A stretch of DNA of 64,000 bases from Flavobacterium sp. HSC-32F16 (GCF_024171645.1 NZ_JALKAC010000004.1:310001-374000); one strand, 5' to 3'; shown: positions 42,879-51,667, numbered from the stretch's first letter. Notes: generated by a model not told the origin, from the letters alone. Made by a program: numbers and translations.

Positions 42879-45119
42879 ATGAAAACAAAAGAATTATTAA
42901 AAATCAGTTTACGCCAAAATGCTATTTTCATTCCGTCAGAAATGATTATGAATGACGTTAAAAATTTATCAGGAACAACATCCGTTTTGTTAGCCAATGT
43001 TTCAAAACTTGGATTTACATTTTCTGAATCATTATTACATGCTTTAAACAATGTGAGCCCGAATTATAAAATCGAGGTTTTAGAAGTTTTGAGAGCAATT
43101 TTAGGAACAGATAAAAACTGGACGCCATTGGTAAAAGAATGGAATATTCCAACAGGCGAATCTGTTGTAGATCATATTATCACATATTTTGGAAATGTTT
43201 TTAAAACTAAAAACGGAACAACTTTACAATGCGGACATATTATCCCTGATAATACTTTTCCATTAGAAAGATACAACGGTTGTCCGTTCTGCGGAACTCC
43301 TTTTGAATTCGGAAAACTGGAAAATATCGGACAAGGAAGCAAATTGAAAATGTTGGATTTGTGGACAGAAAAAGATTTAAATGATTTCTATATATCATTA
43401 TTGCAATCTAAAACCGCTTTAGACGCTACTCAGGTAGATAGTTTAAAAATGGCGATGCAATATTTGCCTTTACCAAAAACAGAGGTGGCAATGAAGGAAA
43501 CTTTAATGCTGGTGATTGATCTTTTGATTGAAAATGGTAAAGAAGCCGAAGCGTCTCAGTTTTTAAAAACGCCAACAGATATCTTACGATACTTGTGGTA
43601 TAAAAACACAGGTATGCTTCAAATTATCGAGCCAAAAACGATTATCAAAAGAACATCAAAAAATGCACAGCATTTTCATAATGTTTTAGATACAAGCGTT
43701 CAGGCGAGAATTGCGTCTCAAAAAGATTTGAAACTAAAATATTCCCGAAAAGAATGTTTAATGGTCGCAAATTGGTTAAACAATATGAATATGGATGTGG
43801 AAGCGATGTGCGAAACCATGCATCCAAAAAGAGGAATGTGGGTTCGTTTTATCCGCGCGTTGCGTTTGGCAGAATACAGCAAAAGAAAAGGGTTTGAGAA
43901 ATTGAACTTTTTAATGGATGTGTTCTACAACCAAGTGTACGATGTTTGGCAGAGCAAAGTAGATTCGTCAAGATTGAAATTTGATGCCGATAAAACATTT
44001 GGATTATTGAAACAACGTCCAGGATTATTTGCTCGTTCTTTATTCTCGAACATGCTATGGTTTGGAGCAGAGGAAACTGTTGCTCATTTTGAAGAAATCA
44101 TCGATAAAGTTCCGGCTCGATTGGTGTTTACATTAAATATGTATGCTCAAAATTATTTTGATAAAAACATGCAGAGAAGTGTGAAACCTTTGGGAGGAAC
44201 AAACAAACGAATCGAAGCAAATGCTTTATTAAAGTTGTACGAAGATTTTCAGTTGGAAGCGATGAAAAATCAAATCGAAGAATTGTGTCTTTTGGCCATG
44301 AAAAAACGATTTGCGAAAATGGCGAACACCAACAAAACAATCTATATCGATCCGCAATTGTTTAATATTCCGGTTTCTATAGGAGATCGAAGCGAAACCG
44401 TTCAGGATTTGCCAGTTGCTTTAATGGGAACACGTTTCCCAGTTGAAGGAAACGAATTGCGATTGTTTATGCAATGGGGTAAAGATCTTCCAGCGCAACA
44501 TTTAGATATGGATTTAAGCTGTCATATCGCTTATGAAGATAAAGCCGATATTTGTTCTTTCAGCCGATTGACTACTACAGGTTGTCAGCATAGCGGAGAT
44601 ATCCGAAGCATTCCAAATAAAATTGGAACTGCCGAATATATCAACATCAACATCGACGAATTGGCGAAAGCCAAAGCAAAATTTGTAACTTTTACTTGCA
44701 ACGCGTACAGCAATGGAAGTATTACGCCAAATTTAATTGTAGGTTGGATGAACAGCAAACACCCGATGAAAATTTCGGAGAGAACTGGTGTAGCGTACGA
44801 TCCGTCGTGTGTAGATCATCAGGTTCGTGTGACGCAGAATGTTGCCAAAGGTTTGGTTTTTGGAGTGTTGGATGTAGCCAGAAGAGAAATCGTTTGGTTA
44901 GAGATGACTTTCGGAGGTCAGGTTGTAGGCGGATTAGATTTCAAAGGCGTTCAGACATTATTATCAAAACTAAACAGCAAATTGAATATTGGTAGTTTGT
45001 TACAGCTTAAAGCGGAAGCTCAAGGTTTAACAATCACCGAAAATGAAATTGCAGATGAGGTTTATACAGCTCAATGGGCGATGAATCCAGCAGTTGTTAC
45101 ACAATTATTAATTGATTAA
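42879..45119 (+). CDS. RING/Zn-finger plus TerD-like stress protein
   Basis: A 746-residue cytosolic protein. A treble-clef zinc site with Cys118, His120, Cys135 and Cys138 (LQCGHIIP, NGCPFCGTPF) lies after a helical N-part. A long helical middle follows (RFIRALRLAEYSKRKGFEKL, LLKQRPGLFARSLFSNMLWF). The last about 200 residues have a TerD-like beta-sandwich (HLDMDLSCHIAYEDK, CQHSGDIRSIP, EYININIDEL, FVTFTCNAYSNGSI, NLIVGWMNSKHP). This domain set recalls the MXAN_6230/SCO0854 RING-domain family and TerD-dependent stress systems. I considered Ro60/TROVE because RtcB and tRNA-like RNA are next to it, but no TROVE or vWA signature is present. The gene starts 58 bp after the last RNA motif. rtcB follows after repeats and a third operator. 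Confidence 0.75.
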   Translation: MKTKELLKISLRQNAIFIPSEMIMNDVKNLSGTTSVLLANVSKLGFTFSESLLHALNNVSPNYKIEVLEVLRAILGTDKNWTPLVKEWNIPTGESVVDHIITYFGNVFKTKNGTTLQCGHIIPDNTFPLERYNGCPFCGTPFEFGKLENIGQGSKLKMLDLWTEKDLNDFYISLLQSKTALDATQVDSLKMAMQYLPLPKTEVAMKETLMLVIDLLIENGKEAEASQFLKTPTDILRYLWYKNTGMLQIIEPKTIIKRTSKNAQHFHNVLDTSVQARIASQKDLKLKYSRKECLMVANWLNNMNMDVEAMCETMHPKRGMWVRFIRALRLAEYSKRKGFEKLNFLMDVFYNQVYDVWQSKVDSSRLKFDADKTFGLLKQRPGLFARSLFSNMLWFGAEETVAHFEEIIDKVPARLVFTLNMYAQNYFDKNMQRSVKPLGGTNKRIEANALLKLYEDFQLEAMKNQIEELCLLAMKKRFAKMANTNKTIYIDPQLFNIPVSIGDRSETVQDLPVALMGTRFPVEGNELRLFMQWGKDLPAQHLDMDLSCHIAYEDKADICSFSRLTTTGCQHSGDIRSIPNKIGTAEYININIDELAKAKAKFVTFTCNAYSNGSITPNLIVGWMNSKHPMKISERTGVAYDPSCVDHQVRVTQNVAKGLVFGVLDVARREIVWLEMTFGGQVVGGLDFKGVQTLLSKLNSKLNIGSLLQLKAEAQGLTITENEIADEVYTAQWAMNPAVVTQLLID

Positions 45120-45120
45120 A

Positions 45121-45159
45121 AAGGTTCTAAGGTTCTAAGGTTCTGAGGTTCTAAGGTTT
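45121..45159. repeat. Tandem 8-bp repeat AAGGTTCT
   Basis: Four to five units of AAGGTTCT with one G change, directly after the stop of the RING/TerD gene. It is prone to slippage. Confidence 0.8.
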
Positions 45160-45161
45160 TT

Positions 45162-45186
45162 GTAGAGACGCACTGCTGTGCGTCTC
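45162..45186. repeat. Dispersed palindrome, copy 4
   Basis: GTAGAGACGCACTGCTGTGC then GTCTC. Same family as those at 33060, 41260, 41376 and 46864. Confidence 0.8.
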
Positions 45187-45200
45187 GGCAAAGATTAATG

Positions 45201-45298
45201 TTTCACGCAGATTTAAAATGATTTTGGCAGATTAGCGCAGATTATTCATAATTTTTTTTTTTTTAATATCTGCTTAAATCTGCAAAATCTGCGTGAAA
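45201..45298. repeat. 98-bp inverted repeat TTTCACGCAGATTT, copy 1
   Basis: Ends TTTCACGCAGATTT (45201-45214) and AATCTGCGTGAAA (45286-45298). The interior repeats CAGATT units. A second copy lies at 47088-47181. Confidence 0.75.
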
Positions 45299-45303
45299 TA
45301 AAA

Positions 45304-45326
45304 ACTACGCAAAATAACTGCGCAGT
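45304..45326. promoter_or_regulatory. 23-bp palindromic operator, copy 3 (rtcB)
   Basis: ACTACGCAA-N5-CTGCGCAGT, then AATATAAAACCTTTG (45327-45341). The spacing and -7-like TTTG match the two copies upstream of the RNA region. The rtcB start is 45 nt past the TTTG. Confidence 0.75.
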
Positions 45327-45385
45327 AATATAAAACCTTTGCACCTATGAACCTCTGGACCTTTGTCCCTTTAAAAAACAAAATA

Positions 45386-46807
45386 ATGAAAACACAAATA
45401 AACGGTACAGATATATTAGAATTAGGATTCCCGGAAGGAAAAATAATTGGGATTGCCTTAAAAATAAACAGCAAAAGAAACGGATTCACTAGAGACGAAA
45501 TGATAACAAATTTCAAAAACGTCTTAGAAACTCCGGAAAACTATATCGACGATAAAATCTTCAGCAAATTGGCTGTTGCATTAATCGAAAAATCGAATGA
45601 AAAACCGGAAGATTTCATTGCTTTAAATGAAAACCCAAATGCGTATTCGGCTTATGGATTAGATCATATCGAAGACGGAGCCAGAAAACAAATGGAGGTT
45701 GCCATGAAACTGCCTGTTACGGTTGCGGGAGCTTTAATGCCAGATGCGCACCAAGGTTACGGATTACCGATTGGCGGAGTTTTGGCGACAAAAAATGCCA
45801 TTATTCCGTATGGTGTTGGAGTTGATATTGGGTGTAGAATGGCGTTGTCGGTTTATGATATTCCGGAAGACTTTTACTTTGAAAACGAAGCTAAATTCAA
45901 AAGAGAATTAATTGCCAATTCTATTTTTGGAGCGGGACACGGATTTCACGGTCAGTACAAATCAGATCATGCGGTTTTGGAGAATGAAACTTTCAATATG
46001 AATCCGTTTGTGAAGAATTTAAAAGATAAAGCCTGGTCGCAATTAGGATCTTCGGGTGGTGGAAATCACTTTGTGGAATTCGGAATCATGGAATTTGCAA
46101 AAGACGATGCGGTTTTGAATATCCCAAAAGGAAAATACGTCGCTTTGTTAACGCATTCGGGTTCACGCGGAATGGGCGCAACCATTGCGGGACATTATAC
46201 TAAAATCGCCAAAGACGAATGTAAACTTCCTGATGTGGCAAAAAACTTAGCGTATTTGGATATGAATTCGCAATTAGGACAAGAATACTGGCTGGCGATG
46301 AATTTGGCTGGAGATTACGCTTCGGCTTGTCACGAGATTATCCATAACAAAATGGAACGCGCTTTGGGTGCGACCATTTTAGCGAAAGTCGAAAACCACC
46401 ATAATTTTGCCTGGAAAGAAATCTGGAACGGCGAAGAAGTGATCGTACATAGAAAAGGAGCAACTCCAGCCGGAAAAGGCGTTATGGGAATCATTCCGGG
46501 AAGTATGACCGCACCGGGATTTTTGGTGAGAGGAAAAGGTGAGGAGAACGCCATTAATTCGGCTTCGCATGGAGCAGGAAGACAAATGAGCAGAACCCAA
46601 GCCATAAAAAACATCACAAAAAATGAGATGAAATCGATTTTGCAGCATCACGGCGTTACACTTATCGGAGCAGGTCTTGACGAAGCACCAATGGCGTATA
46701 AAGATATCAATCAGGTGATGGAAGCGCAACAGGATTTAGTAGATGTGGTTGCCAAATTTACGCCGAAACTGGTTAGAATGGCGGATGATGGAAGTCGTGA
46801 GGATTAG
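45386..46807 (+). CDS. rtcB: RNA-splicing ligase RtcB
   Basis: A 473-residue RtcB. I use ATG 45386 (MKTQINGTDILELGF). The in-frame ATG at 45347 lies at the predicted transcript start and its 13 extra codons read out a dispersed repeat. Metal ligands: VGVDIGC (Asp147, Cys150), GSSGGGNHFVE and the later His residues. The guanylylation His is in SHGAGRQMSR (His395). RtcB joins 2',3'-cyclic-phosphate and 5'-OH RNA ends with GTP and Mn2+, as in tRNA splicing or repair. No RtcA or archease gene is seen. The locus has RNA elements and a WYL regulator instead. Confidence 0.95.
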   Translation: MKTQINGTDILELGFPEGKIIGIALKINSKRNGFTRDEMITNFKNVLETPENYIDDKIFSKLAVALIEKSNEKPEDFIALNENPNAYSAYGLDHIEDGARKQMEVAMKLPVTVAGALMPDAHQGYGLPIGGVLATKNAIIPYGVGVDIGCRMALSVYDIPEDFYFENEAKFKRELIANSIFGAGHGFHGQYKSDHAVLENETFNMNPFVKNLKDKAWSQLGSSGGGNHFVEFGIMEFAKDDAVLNIPKGKYVALLTHSGSRGMGATIAGHYTKIAKDECKLPDVAKNLAYLDMNSQLGQEYWLAMNLAGDYASACHEIIHNKMERALGATILAKVENHHNFAWKEIWNGEEVIVHRKGATPAGKGVMGIIPGSMTAPGFLVRGKGEENAINSASHGAGRQMSRTQAIKNITKNEMKSILQHHGVTLIGAGLDEAPMAYKDINQVMEAQQDLVDVVAKFTPKLVRMADDGSRED

Positions 46808-46863
46808 TGGTCAGTTTTTTAGTGTTCAGTTTTTAGTGTTCAGTCGCGGTCACAGTTTTCAGT

Positions 46864-46887
46864 GTAGAGGCGCACTGCAGTGCGTCT
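46864..46887. repeat. Dispersed palindrome, copy 5
   Basis: GTAGAGGCGCACTGCAGTGC then GTCT. It lies in the 527-bp gap between rtcB and tatD, which has no gene but several repeats. Confidence 0.75.
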
Positions 46888-46959
46888 AACACTTTGTGAT
46901 AATTTTAACCGCAAAGAGCGCTAAGAATTACGCGAAGGTCGCAAAGAATTTTTCTGCGC

Positions 46960-47073
46960 AAAGTTTGTCATTTCGACCGAAGGGAGAAATCACACGCGGG
47001 ATTTGACAAAGATTGGAAACATTCTATGCGGAGTTTCTAGTGTGATTTCTTCTCCGTCGAAATGACAAACTTT
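46960..47073. repeat. 114-bp inverted-repeat element (MITE-like)
   Basis: Perfect 18-bp ends AAAGTTTGTCATTTCGAC (46960-46977) and its complement (47056-47073). Inner arms GGGAGAAATCACAC and GTGTGATTTCTTCTCC extend the stem. There is no transposase. The shape fits a miniature inverted-repeat element or a palindromic dispersed repeat. Confidence 0.75.
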
Positions 47074-47087
47074 GTGGTTAAAGATTT

Positions 47088-47181
47088 TTTCACGCAGATT
47101 TAAAAAGATTTAAGCAGATGCTCGCAGATTATTTATAAAAATTATTTTAAATCTGCTAGAATCTGCAAAATCTGCGTGAAA
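47088..47181. repeat. 94-bp inverted repeat TTTCACGCAGATTT, copy 2
   Basis: Ends TTTCACGCAGATTT (47088-47101) and AAATCTGCGTGAAA (47168-47181). Same family as 45201-45298. Confidence 0.75.
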
Positions 47182-47334
47182 CAAAAACTTGGCAATTCTG
47201 CGACTTTGCGAGATTAAAAAGAAAAACTTAGCATCTTAGTATCTCAGAACCTTAGCAACTTTAAAATAATAATAACCAACACAAAGAATAAAAAAACTTT
47301 GTGTCTTAGTGCCTTAGTGGCAAAAAACAAAAAA

Positions 47335-48135
47335 ATGAAAACATATATAGATATCGGAATTAATTTGACCAACAAACAATTCCAAAACGACATAGACGAT
47401 GTCGTACAAGACGCGCTCGACGCCGATGTATCGCAAATGATACTCACGGGAACAAGCGTACGAAACAGCGAAGCTTCATTAGAAATCGCAAAACAATATC
47501 CGGGAATATTATATTCGACGGCGGGAATACATCCGCATGATGCGAAGAGTTTTGATGCACAGAGTATTTCGAAACTGCGGAATTTATTAAAGCAGAAACA
47601 AGTCGTTTCGGTTGGCGAATGCGGACTCGATTTTGATCGTGACTTTTCGCCCCGAAACAAACAGGAAGAATGTTACAAAGTCCAATTAGAATTGGCGATC
47701 GAAGTTCAGAAACCTTTGTTTTTGCACGAAAGAAGTGCTTTTAATTCTTTTATGAATATTACCAAAGACTATTTACCGCAATTACCCAAAGCCGTTGTGC
47801 ATTGTTTTACGGGAACGTTACAAGAAGCAAAAATCTATCTCGATAACGGATTTTATCTGGGTTTTACGGGAGCGATTTCAGATGCTAAACGTTTCAGTCA
47901 TTTAAAAGAAGTCATTCAGTACGTACCGCTCGACCGAATGATGATTGAAACCGATGCGCCCTTTATGCTTCCTAAAAATGTCCCGAACAGTCTCTTAAAG
48001 AAATACCACGAACGCCTTTGCGAACCTGCTTTTCTGCCGTATGTTGCCGGAACAATTGCCCAGTTTAAAGGAATTACTTTAGCTAAAGTGGCAGAGGAAA
48101 CGACTCGAAATTCTAAAAGCTTTTTTGGGATTTAG
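47335..48135 (+). CDS. tatD: TatD-type metal-dependent nuclease
   Basis: From ATG 47335 (MKTYIDIGINLTNKQFQND) the product is 266 residues. The upstream in-frame ATG at 47299 reads a repeat and is rejected. Metal-binding motifs: IDIGINL (the site of the usual DxHxH, as in E. coli TatD), GECGLDFDRDFSP, KAVVHCFTGTLQEA and IETDAPFMLP. It is closely like E. coli TatD, a 3'-5' exonuclease/RNase with roles in nucleic-acid quality control. Placement behind rtcB supports an RNA-handling locus, but the 527-bp repeat-rich gap may separate transcripts. Confidence 0.92.
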   Translation: MKTYIDIGINLTNKQFQNDIDDVVQDALDADVSQMILTGTSVRNSEASLEIAKQYPGILYSTAGIHPHDAKSFDAQSISKLRNLLKQKQVVSVGECGLDFDRDFSPRNKQEECYKVQLELAIEVQKPLFLHERSAFNSFMNITKDYLPQLPKAVVHCFTGTLQEAKIYLDNGFYLGFTGAISDAKRFSHLKEVIQYVPLDRMMIETDAPFMLPKNVPNSLLKKYHERLCEPAFLPYVAGTIAQFKGITLAKVAEETTRNSKSFFGI

Positions 48136-48144
48136 GTTTTGTTT

Positions 48145-48177
48145 TCCTAACAGGTTTCTAAAACCTGTTAGGATTTT
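48145..48177 (+). terminator. Palindrome acting as terminator of tatD
   Basis: TCCTAACAGGTTT (48145-48157) pairs with AAACCTGTTAGGA (48161-48173), then a T-rich tail. It lies 10 bp after the stop. Confidence 0.75.
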
Positions 48178-48212
48178 ATTTGTTGGCTTTTAAATCAGGT
48201 GTTTGTACTTGG

Positions 48213-48241
48213 TTTGAAGGTTTTTTGTTTATATATATTTG
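48213..48241 (+). promoter_or_regulatory. Promoter of the nuclease-helicase pair
   Basis: TTTG (48213-48216), 17 nt, TATATTTG (48234-48241). The transcript would have about 100 nt of leader before ATG 48345. Confidence 0.6.
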
Positions 48242-48344
48242 AGGCAAATAATTCTATAAATTATGGAAAACCATAAGATTATTATTAGAATTTTATGCAC
48301 CTTTGAAAATTGACTTTTTATTAGAAAATGATAAACAATAAATT

Positions 48345-49112
48345 ATGAATATTTTCAATCACTCAGTAATTCAGTTAGATAAGAAAGTAACACTTAACTT
48401 TATAAATGTTGAAAATTATTCAAAGGATTTTGTAAAATTAATTGAAGAAGAGATTGGTTTCATTAGAAATGGAATTATTAATGATGAAGATATTAATGAT
48501 GTTAAGAAGAGAATTAAGATATGGATTGATAGAAAGAAAAAGGATGAAAGAGCTAAGAATGGATTTGTTGCTGAATTTATTTGCCATTTATACTTACGAT
48601 CTAGAAAATTTGAACAGTATTCTTTATTTAAAAACTTGGAAGAAAGAGGGCCTAAGAAAGGATTTGATGGATTATATATGTTGGATGATGAAATGTGGTT
48701 AGTTGAAAGTAAGTCGACTACAGTTCTTACAAATAGTCACCTTAGCGAAATTAATAAAGCATATTCAGATATTAAAACAAAAATAGAATCAAGTGTAAAA
48801 GATTTCAAGATAAATGATCCTTGGGAAAATGCAAAGCATCATATTCAAATAGCAAATCCAAATAAAACTTTAACAGAGAATATGAAAAAATTGAGCGCAG
48901 ATTTTATCAATAACAAAAAACATAAAATTAAAGAATTTAATATAATACCGTGTTCAACAATTTATCTAAAAGGAAGTTGGAAAAAAATTGATAACGATGC
49001 ACTAAAAAAGAAATTAGAAAAGGAGGTCATTAAAAAAGAAGCTAAAAAATTAAATGTTTTGTGTGTTAATAAAAAGAGTGTTGATGATTTTATAAAGTTT
49101 ATAAATAGTTAA
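48345..49112 (+). CDS. hamA: HamA-like (DUF1837-type) nuclease of a Hachiman-like system
   Basis: A 255-residue protein. A helical N-part leads to KNGFVAEFICHLYLRS (about 75-90), then KKGFDGLYMLDDEMWLVESK (about 108-129). This gives an Asp followed by a Glu-x-Lys pair as in PD-(D/E)xK nucleases, with the GFDG signature of HamA proteins. The C-part is Lys-rich and may bind nucleic acid. It is followed 2 bp later by a DEAH helicase. This is the gene order of the Hachiman anti-phage system, in which HamA is held inactive by HamB until phage DNA damage releases it. The DNA is very AT-rich compared with its neighbours, a sign of transfer. Confidence 0.7.
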   Translation: MNIFNHSVIQLDKKVTLNFINVENYSKDFVKLIEEEIGFIRNGIINDEDINDVKKRIKIWIDRKKKDERAKNGFVAEFICHLYLRSRKFEQYSLFKNLEERGPKKGFDGLYMLDDEMWLVESKSTTVLTNSHLSEINKAYSDIKTKIESSVKDFKINDPWENAKHHIQIANPNKTLTENMKKLSADFINNKKHKIKEFNIIPCSTIYLKGSWKKIDNDALKKKLEKEVIKKEAKKLNVLCVNKKSVDDFIKFINS

Positions 49113-49114
49113 TA

Positions 49115-51604
49115 GTGGAAAAGGATATTGAGCAATTACGTAGATTAAGAAATAATGAAAAGTTTAGAAATAATTTTAAAAATTTATGTCTAAACAGAGA
49201 ATTGTCTTTTGATGAAGTAGAATTTCTTTTATGCTGTTCTATATTATTTTTTAAGTTATATGATTCGGACAAAAGATTTACTTCATATTTTAAAATAGGT
49301 TACTATATTATTTTAAAATATTCAATTTCATATAGCAAATATCAAGCTTTATATGATATATCTATGCAACTAGGTTTTTATCCACTTATAGAGTTTGTAC
49401 TTCGAAAAGAATTACTGAAATTAAATACAAAAAATATTATTATTGATGCTTTTGCTTATAGCTTGTTCAAGAATAATTATGAAATTAGACAAGGTTATGT
49501 TGAGTCTCTGGAACAAAATAATTCTAGAGAAAATATTATAAGCTTTGAAGGGAATGAGATCGCTTATATCGCTCCGACTTCATATGGAAAAAGTTCAATA
49601 GTTAAAGATTATATTAAAATAAATAAGCCAAATAAAATTGCTGTTATTGTACCTACAAAATCATTATTAATTCAAACTTATCTTGATTTAAAAGAATTGT
49701 CTGGCGATTACAAATTGGTTTTACATGATGAAATGTATTCTAATGAAAATAAATTTATTGGAATTTTAACTCAGGAAAGAGCAACACGTATTCTAAATAG
49801 GAATAAAAGAAATTATTATGATCTTTTATTTGTAGATGAAGCGCATAATATTTTCAAAAGAGATTCGAGAAGTTTTATTTTAGCTAGGTTGTTGCAATTA
49901 AATTATAAGAGAAATAGTAATCAAAAAATTATTTATTTATCTCCGCTAATTGGTTCAGTTCAAAACTTAAAATTGAAAAAAACTTTCCAAGGAGAAATTT
50001 CAGTCAAAAAAGTGAATCACGATTTTAAAAGTTTTGAAGTTTATTATTTTAATAGTAACAAAAGCTACTTTTTTGATAGGTTTTCCGGAGAAACTTATTC
50101 TATTGATTTAAACGTTAAATATTTTGATTATATTAATTATAATTTAAAATCAAAGAATTTCTTTTACCAGAATAAACCACCAACAATCGAACTTTTTGCA
50201 GAAAAATTATACAATAATTTGAGAGATTCGAAAGAGGATAATTTGGCAATAAGAAAAATAATCTCCGTATTAAAAAAAGAAGTTCATAAAGATTTTAAAC
50301 TTGCTAAATTTCTAAGTAAAGGAGTTATTTACTTACATGGTAAGATACCTAATATCGTAAAAGAATATATAGAAAGCAAATATAGAGAAATTGATGAGAT
50401 CAAATATTTAGTAGCAAATAAGGTTGTACTTGAAGGAATTAATATGCCAATTGAAACAATTTTCATTACAAATAATAGAGTTGGAAAAAAAAACATATCT
50501 TATAATGACTTAATTAATTTAATTGGTAGAGCAAATAGATTGAATTTTATTTTTAATGATAAAACTTTAGATAGATTAATTTCAAAAATTCACTTTCTAG
50601 ATCATGAAATATTTCAAGGAAAAAGATCAATGAAGAGTACAATGGAGAAGTTAAATCGTGAAAATGTAAAAGATGTTGTTGAAAATCCAATTGCTGAAAG
50701 TTATAATGTAGAGGAATTGAAACTTACAAGTGATGAAAGAATTACAAAACAAAAGTTGGAAGATCAAAAAATAAATGACTTTTCTGATTTTGTTTTAGAA
50801 GAACCAAAAAACGAATTTGAAAGAATTAAGAGGTATTGTATAGAAAATTCCATTGACAATTATTTTGAAAATGTAGATTTAGCTATTCAAATTATAATTA
50901 AAAATATTAGGAAATATATTTTCAATGAAAATGATAAAATTGTAGATATCATCAATGAAATTTTCGTTAAAAATCAAGTTGATAATATAACTGATTTTGA
51001 AATTTCTCGTTTAAACGAAGTAAAAGCGCGAAATTATTATAATAATTTCATTGAAGTGGTACAGCATATGCATTTGAATCAAAGAATAATCTCAACTAAA
51101 GAATATTTTGATAAAAAGGCAAAAACAGATGATCCTTATCTTTTTATCGGAGCAAGCTATGGTCAATTGACGTCAAAAGAAGCAGGGAAAAAATCAAAGT
51201 ATGATGAAGATGATGAAAAAAAATATGATAGTAAGGTTTATATTGATTTGTCAGATTCTCAAGTAGATTTGATAAATATTGCCATTGTAAAATTAAAAAT
51301 AGAAGAAGATTTTATAGGATATAAAATAACTCAATTGATTTCATTTCTTCATGATTTTGAAATTATTTCAAATGATTATTATCTCAATATAGTTTATGGC
51401 ACAACTAATAGTTCAATAATTGATTTAGTTAGATTTGGATTGAGTGTAAGTACAATTTCTGAATTAAGGAAAGATGATCAAATTTCAAATATTGAATTAG
51501 ATAATAATGGAAATTTAAGAGCAAAGAATAATATTACTTTTAGAGAGTATCTTTCATCAAAACCTGAGTTATTCAAATTTGAAATTGAGAAATATTTAAA
51601 TTAG
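49115..51604 (+). CDS. hamB: HamB-like SF2 helicase of a Hachiman-like system
   Basis: An 829-residue protein starting at a GTG two bases after the hamA-like stop. SF2 helicase motifs: APTSYGKSS (Walker A, residues 153-161), LLFVDEAHN (DEAH box 241-244), IIYLSPLIGS, VLEGINMP (motif V) and NLIGRANRLNF (motif VI). The C-terminal 350 residues are helical and family-specific. It would be the DNA sensor and motor that controls the nuclease. Other two-gene nuclease-helicase defence systems are possible, but order, size and motifs fit Hachiman best. Confidence 0.72.
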   Translation: MEKDIEQLRRLRNNEKFRNNFKNLCLNRELSFDEVEFLLCCSILFFKLYDSDKRFTSYFKIGYYIILKYSISYSKYQALYDISMQLGFYPLIEFVLRKELLKLNTKNIIIDAFAYSLFKNNYEIRQGYVESLEQNNSRENIISFEGNEIAYIAPTSYGKSSIVKDYIKINKPNKIAVIVPTKSLLIQTYLDLKELSGDYKLVLHDEMYSNENKFIGILTQERATRILNRNKRNYYDLLFVDEAHNIFKRDSRSFILARLLQLNYKRNSNQKIIYLSPLIGSVQNLKLKKTFQGEISVKKVNHDFKSFEVYYFNSNKSYFFDRFSGETYSIDLNVKYFDYINYNLKSKNFFYQNKPPTIELFAEKLYNNLRDSKEDNLAIRKIISVLKKEVHKDFKLAKFLSKGVIYLHGKIPNIVKEYIESKYREIDEIKYLVANKVVLEGINMPIETIFITNNRVGKKNISYNDLINLIGRANRLNFIFNDKTLDRLISKIHFLDHEIFQGKRSMKSTMEKLNRENVKDVVENPIAESYNVEELKLTSDERITKQKLEDQKINDFSDFVLEEPKNEFERIKRYCIENSIDNYFENVDLAIQIIIKNIRKYIFNENDKIVDIINEIFVKNQVDNITDFEISRLNEVKARNYYNNFIEVVQHMHLNQRIISTKEYFDKKAKTDDPYLFIGASYGQLTSKEAGKKSKYDEDDEKKYDSKVYIDLSDSQVDLINIAIVKLKIEEDFIGYKITQLISFLHDFEIISNDYYLNIVYGTTNSSIIDLVRFGLSVSTISELRKDDQISNIELDNNGNLRAKNNITFREYLSSKPELFKFEIEKYLN

Positions 51605-51667
51605 AGATCACAGTTTATAGACGCGAACAATAAGTAAGTTTTTTCTTTCTTTTTGAAATAAAAAGCA

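Noticed and set aside
44696..44995. A gene in another frame inside the RING/TerD gene
   Set aside because: The main frame is conserved in pattern and continuous, and the second frame has no start context or recognisable product.
42879..45119. Ro60/TROVE protein
   Set aside because: Expected from the RtcB and tRNA-like RNA context, but there is no TROVE core and no C-terminal vWA. The zinc site and TerD-like end point elsewhere.
45347..45385. Upstream start of rtcB
   Set aside because: It lies at the predicted transcript start and encodes a dispersed repeat (TGAACCTCTGGACCTTTG-like).
46960..47073. An insertion sequence
   Set aside because: Only 114 bp with no room for a transposase. At most a miniature element.
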